A stretch of 64,000 nt of DNA from Misgurnus anguillicaudatus (Eukaryota; Chordata; Actinopteri; Cypriniformes; Cobitidae), in NCBI RefSeq assembly GCF_027580225.2, contig NC_073358.2, positions 6,639,501 through 6,703,500 on the forward strand, read 5' to 3'. Positions 55,387-64,000 of this stretch are shown in pieces (position 1 is the first letter of the stretch; each line of letters opens with the position of its first letter). Made by a program: the position numbers and the translations under genes. The notes below the pieces were generated by a model. It did no database searches, was not told where the DNA came from, and saw nothing but the letters and a program-made list of their open reading frames with translations.

Positions 55387-56155
55387 TTAACTCATTCCCC
55401 ACCAACCTTTTTTTAAGTTTTTGATTTTCTCTTTGAAAGTGATTTTCACAAAAGTTTTACAAAATGCCTTCAGGGAAAATTTTCTTCTATAAATATATAA
55501 ACATACAATTATATCAAATAAAAGAACATACCATCTGGTTTCAAACAAACAAACAAAACAGGAAAAAAGGTTTTATTTTATCTTCATTTGTTTTATCTTC
55601 AACAAGCTGAAATAATTGCATTTTTGTAAAGGAATTTTGTTAAAGATCAGATTCAGACCGATTATCAAAAGTTTAAAATGTTAAAGCAACACTAAAGAGT
55701 TTTTGCTTTTTGCTCCCCCTACAGGTTAGAAGCTGAATTGTCCATTACCACTGTCGTAAATAATTTAGCCTACTGCAGCAAAGCTGGCTCTGATTGGATT
55801 GTAGGTCTGCCGTAAAGCAAGTTTTTGTAGTTTTCACTCGAACTACAGGACCGTGACCCGACGGTTGGAAACTTTTTTAGTGCGGTTTTGGCCGATAGAG
55901 CGCTGCAAAGCGAATGTGAATGTGCTGTTCACCCTGTTTCGAGTGGATGAACGATTGAAACTTTTTTGGAAACGTTATTTTAAGGTAAAAAATACTCTTT
56001 AGTGTTGCTTTAAAAATTAGTTTTTGCTTCAGTTTTGTTAGAAATTGGGTTAGGAATTACAGATTACCTTAAAAACTCGTCAGGAAAGCGTAATTGGCAA
56101 GGAAATGTTTTCTCTTAATTGACGAGATAACTTGTCAATCGCGGGGAAAGAGTTT
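55387..56155 (-). mobile_element. Family C element, copy 4 (reverse), with nested TTAA MITE
   Basis: TTAACTCATTCCCCACCAAC at the left, TTGACGAGATAACTTGTCAA (one arm mismatch) at 56119-56138 and GCGGGGAAAGAG at the right, where the TTAA is lost. It is interrupted by 55681-56013. Confidence 0.85.
55681..56013. mobile_element. TTAA MITE, 333 bp, inside family C copy 4
   Basis: Ends TTAAAGCAACACTAAAGAG and CTCTTTAGTGTTGCTTTAA are exact inverted repeats over 19 bp, TTAA at both edges. The flanks (AAGTTTAAAATG and AAATTAGTTTTTGC) join into the family C body of copy 1, fixing the boundaries. Confidence 0.94.
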
Positions 56156-56336
56156 CCAAAGGGTACGCGCGATGCTGCTTTAGAATTTTGCAACAACTAG
56201 CTGTCTAATTCAACATGTATATCAACAAATATTATGTATATATAAATACAAACGCATGTATGTATAATTTTAAGGAAAAATATATTTATATAATAAATAT
56301 TTATATTTATATATGATATAAATTATATGTAAACAT

Positions 56337-56693
56337 TAGTGCTGGGCAAAGATTAATTGCGATTAATCGCATACAAAATAAAGTGTATTTTTGCATAATA
56401 TATATGTCTTTGCTGTGTGTAATTATTATGTATATACAAATACACACCCATTCATGTATGTATTTAAGAAACATTTGCATGTGTATAAATATTTATTTCT
56501 AGTTTTATATATTCTATATTATATATAAACAAAAATAAGGGATATATAAATAAACATGTTCTGAAATGTATATATGTATGTGTCTGTGTTTAAATATACA
56601 TAATAATTACACACAGCACAGACATATATATTATGCAAAAATACACTTTTATTTTGTATGCGATTAATCGCGATTAATCTTTGCCCAGCACTA
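56337..56693. mobile_element. hAT-like MITE, 357 bp, perfect target duplication
   Basis: Ends TAGTGCTGGGCAAAGATTAA and TTAATCTTTGCCCAGCACTA, with GTAAACAT at 56329-56336 and 56694-56701. Same family as 34116-35271. It lies in the remains of another ATTAATCG-type hAT whose right end is at 56835-56865. Confidence 0.95.
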
Positions 56694-56884
56694 GTAAACA
56701 TAAAAATGTTTATTCACATGCAAATATTTATTTAATATATACATGTATGTGTGTGCATTTATATATACATAATTATTATACACATTACACACACATTTAA
56801 TATGTAAACAAAAACATTTATTCTGCAAACGATTAGTCGCGATTAATCGTTAGGCAGCTCTAAATGCTCTATCATTCTTAAATT

Positions 56885-57135
56885 GCTTTGGATTAAAGCG
56901 TCAACTAAATGTACACTGTAAAAAAATTATTTCAGTTTAAAAACGTAAGTTACATTGTTGCCTTAAAATTTTGAGTTAATTCAACTTAAAAATATTATTT
57001 AATTAAAAAAGTTGTCAACAAAAATGTTATTTCAACTAATTTTTTTTAAGTTGAATTAACAAACAAAAAAATTAAGGCAACCATGTAACTTACTTTGTTG
57101 AACCAACTTTATTTTACAGTGTATAAATGTAAATG
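56885..57135 (+). mobile_element. L2-like tail split by a TA-flanked MITE (56914-57121)
   Basis: TTGCTTTGGATTAAAGCG and TCAACTAAATGTA, then the MITE, then TATAAATGTAAATG: a LINE/SINE tail interrupted. The MITE has ends CACTGTAAAAAAATTATTTC and AAAGTTGGTTC...TTTTACAGTG-type inversion, with TA at 56912-56913 and 57122-57123. It is a 208-bp foldback of TTAAGTTGAATTAA-type motifs. Confidence 0.8.
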
Positions 57136-59143
57136 CTTTCTGTTTGATTCAGCACTTGTGCCGTGAATGCACAGATGGTCTGAAATGTCTGTCTACGTTG
57201 GCATCTAACGACGTCGAAAATTCACATCTACTGTACCATGTTTCCCCTGTCTTTCTTAAGCAGTTGTTTAACCCTAACACCGGACTGCACCTCCTGATCA
57301 ATATCCTGTTTTGTCTCGTAGCCAGCCAATAGGATTCAACTTCTCAAAAAGACCTGCAAGGAAAGCAATGAAGTGAAGTCAAAAAGAAAATGAAAAGAAT
57401 GTCGTCTGTGAATAATACAGATTAATCCGTAGAGAACTGTGATGATTTCTTTCTGTTCTGAAAAAACGCTTCCGGCTCTTCTCAAATGAGACCCTTCCGT
57501 GATAAAGAATTCCAATTTAATGGTGTGATGGGGACACTGATTGGAATTTTCTCTGCCTTGTTTTGTGTGTGCACAAGTGTGTGAGTGTTGTGGCCGTTGG
57601 CATTAAGTGTCCTCAATACAGCATTTGTATTGATTATTAAGCAGTATTAATATTGATATTTGTGCTCCGCTTTGGTAAAGAAGATGTGGGGTTGTGAGGG
57701 TGTGAAGAACAGATGGTTAAACTGTCTTGTCATCAAAACAGCTTTGCGTTTATTTCCTCTCAACCCCTCCTTTTATTTTATTCTACCTTATACTTTGGTT
57801 TAGACCCTTAAGCATTAATCTTATGATGCTTGTTACAAGGTTTAGTGGAGACTTATCAAGAAGATGTACCCTATTAGTTTTCCGGCTGATAAGACTTGGC
57901 AGAAGTAGGAAAAATTCAGGCACCCGGGGCATATTTAGGAACCTCTTTGGTCTTGTGCCAGTAAGCATCTGTCCAGAACATTTTAGAAATCACAAAATAC
58001 AGTCGAGCAAAGCTACAGGCTAAAATCCATTTGGATGCCAAATGGATGCCATAGCAACCGCATAGCAGAGCCCTGGCAACCAATCAGAGCACTTTAACAT
58101 CATGGTGGTTCGTTTTGCATAGGGAAATATCGGTCACATTTTCTTGGGAATGTTAAAATCTATAGGCCTAGACTAGTCATTATTAGTGTCTCTGCTTTAT
58201 ATTGTGGTACCACTCTTCACATCCTATCATCTCTATCATCTCCCTTTCATTTTTTTAATGATGTCCCCAAAGACACTCCGTGATCCCTTCAGTGCCCTCA
58301 ATAACCCCTTACCAGATGAGACTTTCTTTCTCCCTCCTTTTTTTCACTTGATATTAGTCATGTCTCGATTTCAAAAGGGCTCAAAATGAGAGAGAAAGAA
58401 GGGGGGTTGCCAAAGATTACGTAATTCCTCACAGTTGCACAGAAGTGCTGATAAAGGATCTTATTATATTTTCGTTTTTCAGTTTCAATTGCATTAAAAA
58501 CAGCATTATGTCTGATATACAGTATGATATTGGCAGTACCAGAATATTTACATTGAATTTGCTTTTATTGTAATGAAATTGATGCAATTTGATTTTATAC
58601 TGTAGCTTATAATATACAGTGACAGCTACTGCATATGTAGGACATTTTGTTGCATGCCCCTGAAAATTTTAAACGTTGTGGCTGTTTGGTGCTACCAAAA
58701 GTTTGTAACTATCCTGACATGGCAACGTTGGCACAACCAGTGCTGTGAGTTTGAGGCGGGACCATCTGTCAGACCAACCAATGGCAGGTGGGGGAGTGTT
58801 TGAAAACAGTCATTTTTTCCCATTTTGTGATCCTTTTGGCAAAAAAAATGTATTTGTTTTTCCACTTGGGAGGATCTCTTGCTGAGATCAGCACGAAGAG
58901 GAAGTGTAATTCCAGATCCCCTTTGACTTTCTGTTGTTGGACTAATCAGCACCCTCCACTTCGCAAATTAGATTATAGCCTTTCTTCAAACACAGCAGAT
59001 CCTGGATGCTGAGTTAGATCGGTCTGAGGTGCTAGTTAGGAGACATAAAGTGAATTAACAGTTTTGTATGTATAGATTTGCAGCCCAACACTGATATGAA
59101 GATCGAGTGTAATAGGACATTTATTATATTAAAGCTTACTGAC
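57136..59143. other. No gene seen
   Basis: Several ORFs of 60-98 codons (57144, 57727, 58186, 58788) lack splice context and similarity. The segment 58620-58990 looks repeat-like (GTTGCATGCCCCTGAAAA, ATGGCAACGTTGGCACAACC), but I cannot define ends. Confidence 0.45.
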
Positions 59144-59528
59144 TTAAAGGTGCAGTGTGTAATTTTTAAAAGGATCTCTTGACCGAAATGCAAAATAATA
59201 TACAAAACTATATTATCAGGGGTGTATAAAGACCTTTCATAATGAACCGTTATGTGTTTATTACTTTAGAATGAGACGTTTTTATCTACAAATACCGAGG
59301 GTTCCCTTACATGGAAGTCGCCATTTTGTGCCGCCATGTTTCTACAGAAACCCTTAAAGGCAAACTTTTTTATTAAGTTGTCTCCGATAACATGTTTGTA
59401 CGGTGGCGGCTACCATAGCTTCTCTATGTGATTAAAAATGAAGGGTAAGCAGTGGACTGAGCTATTGGTTGCAATTCACCAGCACCTCACCACTAGATGG
59501 CGCTAAAATTTACACACTGCACCTTTAA
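59144..59528. mobile_element. TTAA MITE, 385 bp
   Basis: Ends TTAAAGGTGCAGTGTGTAA and TTTACACACTGCACCTTTAA. The interior includes CACCACTAGATGGCGCTA and GCCATTTTGTGCCGCCATG, features of a repeat that I recall as common in cyprinids. Non-coding. Confidence 0.93.
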
Positions 59529-60079
59529 GTTTAAAATAGGAGGCATGTTACTCATCAGTCAATGAGGAATCAACACGGCCTGCACAAGACGATCCAGATG
59601 AATCCACCTGATCCAGGCACACATTCCCTTAGTCTTTCCATCGCAGATGAATAATGAGTCACTCAACATCAACATAATTTTGTTCATCTTTGTGAGCCCT
59701 GAAAAGGAAACGCTTATTTTGAGATACAGCTAATGGCATTCAGGTTACATCACAGCCAGTAAGAGGTGTTATTATAGGACATTGTTATTCAGAAGGGCTT
59801 TTAGGCAGATTACGGTGCCTTTACACAATGTTTTCAAAAAAATATATATATATATATATTTTGTTTACACGCCAACAGCGTTTTGGGCTCCCGGAAACGC
59901 AAACATTTGTGACTTGTGCTGGCAAAATTAGTCGAAATGGGCAGAGTTTTAAAAAGTAGTTATTTATATTTTATTCTATCTGACATTCTCTATCAAAACG
60001 ATGTATGATCTGACAAAAAATGACAGAGCTACACATGTTTGAGGTGATAAAGTTAGCATTAATTTTGAGAAAAATCTAG

Positions 60080-60788
60080 TTAAAGGATTAGTCCATTTTC
60101 TTAAAAAAAATCCAGATAATTTTCTCACCACCATGTCATTCAAAATGTTGATGTCTTTCTTTGTTCAGTCGAGAAGAAATTATGTTTTTTGAGGAGAACA
60201 TTCCAGGATTTTTCGCATTTTAATGGACTTTAATGGACCCCAACACTTAACAGTTCCAATTCAGTTCAATATTGCAGTTTCAGCGCAGTTTCAAAGGACT
60301 CCAAACAATCTCAAACGAGGCACAAGGGTCTTATCTAGCGAACCGGTTGTCATTCTTGGCAAGAAAAATAAAAAATCTGCACTTTTAATCCACAACTTGT
60401 TTTCTTCCTTCGAAGGACGTATTACGTATTGCGTGAGGTCGCGGTGGCGCGTCACAGGACCGGAGGCAGACGAAAAGTTGTGGTTTAAAAGTGCATATTT
60501 TTTATTTTTCTTGCCTAAAATGACAATCGTTTCACTGGATAAGACCCTTATGCCTCGTTTGAGATCATTTAGAGTCCTTTGAAACTGCAATTTTAAACTG
60601 CATTAAAACTGGTAAGTATTGGGGTCCATTAAAGTCCATTAAAATGAGAAAAATCCTGGAATGTTTTCCTCAACAAAAAAAACATAATTTCTTCTTGACT
60701 GAACAAAGACAGACATCAACATTTTGGATGACACGGTGATGAGTAAATTATCTGGATTTTTTTTAAAGAAAATGATCTAATCCTTTAA
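60080..60788. mobile_element. TTAA foldback, 709 bp, intact
   Basis: TTAAAGGATTAGTCCATTTT and its counterpart GATCTAATCCTTTAA at the edges; the arms run inward through ACATTCCAGGATT and TCCTGGAATGTTTT and TTTCAAAGGACTCC / AGTCCTTTGAAACT to a CpG-rich centre near 60420-60470. The two long ORFs on opposite strands (60223-60582 and 60291-60590) encode nearly the same residues because the arms mirror each other. Intact reference for the exploded copy at 3751-6170. Confidence 0.94.
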
Positions 60789-60830
60789 AGATTTTTGAAG
60801 GTTCAAAAGCAAAATTACTGCATTCATACA

Positions 60831-61260
60831 TTAAAGGGATATCTTAAAATTCAAGTTAAACTTATTTTTTTTAATGTTTATCAACTTACCCCCTGGCCAT
60901 CCAAGATGTAGGTGACTTTGTTTCTTCAGTAGAAGACAAATGTAGATTTTTAACTCCAACCGTTTCGGTCTGTCAATCGTATAATGCAAGTGGATGGTAA
61001 CAAAATCTGATGGAGAAAATAAACACGCATAGACAAATCCAAATGAAACCCTGCGGCTCGTGACGACAAATCGATGTCCTAAGACACGAAGCGATCGGTT
61101 TGTGCGAGAAATCGAACGGTATTTATATCATTTTTTTTTACCTATAATACAACACTATCCCCAAAGCAATATGCGTGTTCACATCACTGTCTTATTCTTG
61201 TAATGGTTAATGGCGGGTTCCGAAACAACTTCATAGGTGCATACCGCCACCCACTGACTT
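60831..61260. mobile_element. TTAA element, one half
   Basis: Begins TTAAAGGGATATCTTAAAAT; contains CCTGGCCATCCAAGATGTAG, GTGACTTTGTTTCTTCAGTA and GACGACAAATCGATGTCCTA, recalled from a frequent cyprinid repeat. No mirrored right end follows. Confidence 0.65.
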
Positions 61261-61520
61261 GGCATTCATCAGTATACAGCATTTTTAGTCGTTTTGCATT
61301 TCGATGTAAACGCGGCTCGTTTTGACTATGTTGTCATGTACACGTGAAATTTTCCACGAATGCGAAGGAAAAATGTTTACGTTTTCAGTGCAATCATTGT
61401 TGCAATAATAATGCGTACAATAAAATTCTTGCATACTTTAACGTGTGTTTGTATATAGTAGATTGCATCAGGGGCTAAGACAAAAGAAACTATTAAAACA
61501 ATGATGTTTTTGTAAACTTT

Positions 61521-62179
61521 TTAACTCTTTCCTCGCCAGTGTTTTAAAAAAAAGTTGCATGCCTTTCAGAAAATGTTCTTCTTTAAATATATAAACATAC
61601 AATTAGGAATGGGACGGAAAATTTCATATCATGATTATAGTGACCAAAGTTATCACGTTATCAATATGATCATGGTTTTGTTTGAACAAGTTTTATTTTT
61701 GAAAATCACAATTTAATATTTCATGTCCCTGAAATAATTTCTGTGGTAAAAAAATCTGTCTAATAAGTTTACCGTGAATGAATACAATACATTATCACTT
61801 AAATGCCTTCTTGTGCAAAAAACTATGTTGCATGTGCACGCTTGCGTCAAACTGATTCTGGCTGGACAGGATTTACCGCAAGTTTTCAAAATCAAGGAAA
61901 TCAAACACGGTTGTAATGATAATTACATTGTAAACGATAATTCGAACCGTCAGGACATTTTATCGTGGTTAATCGTGAAACCGGTAATCGTCTCATCCCC
62001 AACTTTTGAGGGATGATCAAAACATACACAGAGTTTTTCCGGGTTTTATAAGTTGGGTAAAAGCACCACCTGGTGGATAATAACGGAAATCCGGAATGCC
62101 ATAAAAACTTCTGTCATTGGCAGAAAAGCGTTTTCTCTTAATTAGAGAGTTCATTCGTCAATGGCGTGGAAAAGGTTAA
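61521..62179 (-). mobile_element. Family C element, copy 5 (reverse), with nested element
   Basis: TTAACTCTTTCCTCGCCAGT at the left and GGCGTGGAAAAGGTTAA at the right, TTAA at 61521-61524 and 62176-62179. The palindrome is eroded (TTAGAGAGTTCATTCGTCAA at 62142-62161). Its middle has been replaced by 61604-62001. Confidence 0.87.
61604..62001. mobile_element. hAT-like element inside family C copy 5
   Basis: TAGGAATGGGACGGAAAATT at the left and ACCGGTAATCGTCTCATCCC at the right, a weak inverted pair. The last bases are altered (CCCCA rather than CCCTA) and no target duplication is left, so the ends are approximate. Part of the host is missing beside it. Confidence 0.55.
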
Positions 62180-64000
62180 ATGGGGATGTTTATGTATGCA
62201 AAGTTGAATCTTTTTTACTCTTTGGTTTTAATTGATAATATTTTCAGTCTCGACAGCTTTAAGACTCTACGGTTGTGCAGTGTCTGTTAGGTACCAACCT
62301 GTTAAATACATCCCGGATCCTCCATATTTAGTGCGTTCTATTTAGGTGCTCATTACTACAAAGAGATAAAAGGGTGCTAATTCTGTCCTTGTCTGGCTGC
62401 AATCAGACATTTGACTTTTGGCACAAGGTCCGGTGCACATTGAAGCTTATTCTGGCCCAGACCTGCCCACTTAAACAAGAAGTACATCTGAAATCAATGC
62501 TACCACAATAGTAGATTGGCATGCAACAAAGTGGAAGCTCATTCAGATGATGGCAGACGCCAATATTGCGGACTCAATTGAAGTTGGGTAGAGTCAGAGT
62601 CACCCGATTATTTATTTATTTATTTTTGGCATTTTAGTGTGCTATGTGCATCAGACAATGTGTGAATGGTTGTGGGCTGTATGTGGGTGTGCCATCTGAA
62701 GCCGAGACTAGAACATCGTGTCTATCTTACATTTAAGAGACAGAAAAGCTTTTCAAGTACTTGCCATTCATTTCTACTGTTTATTGTTGTACCGTTTAGT
62801 GCTGTTCTTTATTATGCATTTCTAGCTCATTTATCTAAACATACAAGTGATGGCATTGGTAATCCCATAACTTTGTTGTAGTGTTACTACTGATAGTAAG
62901 TCACCAATACAAATAGTTAAATCATTTCAAGAGGCAAATGATTGTTATTTATTTGTGCTATAGAGACATTATTAACAGAGATTTTTAGACCCAACTTAAT
63001 AAGGAACTATTTATAGTGGCCAACCGGCTTGCACAGTTCCTAGTGTTTCTGCCGTAAACTGTCATCACTAGCGTGTCTATAAAAAGAGCATTGTTTTATA
63101 TTCAGGAACCTTCAGTTCTCATTTGGCTAGTGATTGCATAAAAGAGTTTCAGGTTGTCATGGTAGCCTTGGCTCTCGCCATGGAAACAAGCGATTGACTG
63201 TCAGTGATAGGGCTAAAGGGCAGCCGGCTGTCCGTCAGGAGTGATCTTTATGGCTTTGTGATGTTTGTGATTGTGTGTATGTAAACAGAAGTCTAGTATG
63301 AGCATTGCAATGCTTTAAAGCCACAATATGTAAGATTTTTGTAATAATATCCAAAAACCGTGTGCACGGTGTGATTATATTTTATGCAGTTGTGTACTTA
63401 GATTCTTATCAGTCAAGTAATAACAGCGCTAGCCTCGGTTTCCGCTTGTAAAAACTATGGCAACACGTGTGGACAAATGCAGAAGTGGTGGTTATACGGG
63501 TGATTCTCACGAAAACTTGGTTTTAAAAATGTCAAGCATGAAAATGTAAAAATTGCTTAAATTTACTTTTTTCCCACCAGACATTGAAAAACAAAGTCTG
63601 GAGTAAATGGGAACATTAATTTAAAAACTTTAACTTATCATTTAACACTTTTTGTAACATAATTAAAAAAATGAATCCTAAAAAATCTCATTACCGCAAC
63701 AGTCAGAAAACATCAACACTGACATATTTTCAAAATGACATGACAAACCTGAAAGAACATAATTTGGAGATTCTGCACATGCATTTAAAATCAAAGTATT
63801 ATGCTTCTATTAATTAAATTAACATTAAATAAGCATCTGTTGCGGTAATGATAATCAAAATGTCGTGTAAGCATTTTGACAAGACAATATTTCAAATTAA
63901 CTGTAAAAAAAATGATCTTACCTGGTAGCCATCTTGAAGTAACTGGTCCATGTGCTTGGTTACTCAAAATTAAACTTTATTAAAATTCTGTATGTGTGCT
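62180..64000. other. No gene; two repeat ends
   Basis: 63315-63520 starts TTAAAGCCACAATATGTAAG, the left end of a TTAA element without its partner. From about 63500, GTGATTCTCACGAAAACTTG starts another recurrent-looking stretch. The rest is anonymous, with ORFs of about 70 codons at most. Confidence 0.5.

Noticed and set aside
57727..58023. 98-codon ORF
   Set aside because: No motif, no splice context and biased composition; indistinguishable from chance.
60223..60590. Two overlapping ORFs of 119 and 99 codons on opposite strands with nearly the same protein
   Set aside because: The similarity arises because the two arms of the foldback 60080-60788 are inverse copies; no domain or splice context supports coding.

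Overview
The window looks like gene-poor, repeat-saturated DNA of a teleost, most likely a cyprinid. The grounds are a tRNA-derived SINE with a LINE-style tail, Tc1-type transposons with the usual fish termini, an L2-type LINE tail, a LINE with a restriction-like endonuclease, very many small hAT-type and TTAA-flanked non-autonomous transposons, and long TC/TG microsatellites. There are no bacterial operons, no CRISPR array, no rRNA and no functional tRNA. Nearly all open reading frames are chance or come from transposons.

Layout: 1-2432 is a broken Tc1-like transposon carrying a 1-kb element with AT target duplications. 2696-6170 and 8995-17170 are stacks of hAT-type insertions, many with readable 8-bp duplications, in and around an exploded foldback element, an L2 LINE 3' end and TTAA elements. 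7751-8990 is the 3' end of a restriction-endonuclease LINE. 19647-20427 is a PIF/Harbinger-like element with a relic MADF-domain exon on the minus strand. 21856-22713 is a second Tc1 copy. 25367-25789 is a solo LTR. 27774-27925 is a SINE. 28749-35790 holds nested hAT and TTAA elements. 36200-36662 is GA- and CpG-rich and resembles a 5' UTR plus first coding exon. 42101-42279 is the best internal coding exon. 37000-62200 is otherwise mostly nested transposons and foldbacks, and 62180-64000 is largely anonymous.

Only two stretches look like host protein coding, both on the plus strand: a short first exon at 36602-36662 and a 179-bp internal exon at 42101-42279. I recognise neither gene and cannot show that they belong together. 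A third, weaker candidate is a minus-strand micropeptide ORF at 31832-32026 with a TATA-like and a polyadenylation-like motif close by.

The strongest content is the insertion record. About sixteen hAT-like elements keep perfect or 6-7/8 target duplications. Two adjacent TTAA element pairs share a single TTAA. One recurrent family has five full or partial copies plus a sixth fragment, and carries a 20-nt terminal palindrome. Several nests give an unambiguous order of events. Family names rest on termini, target-site lengths and motif memory, not on searches.
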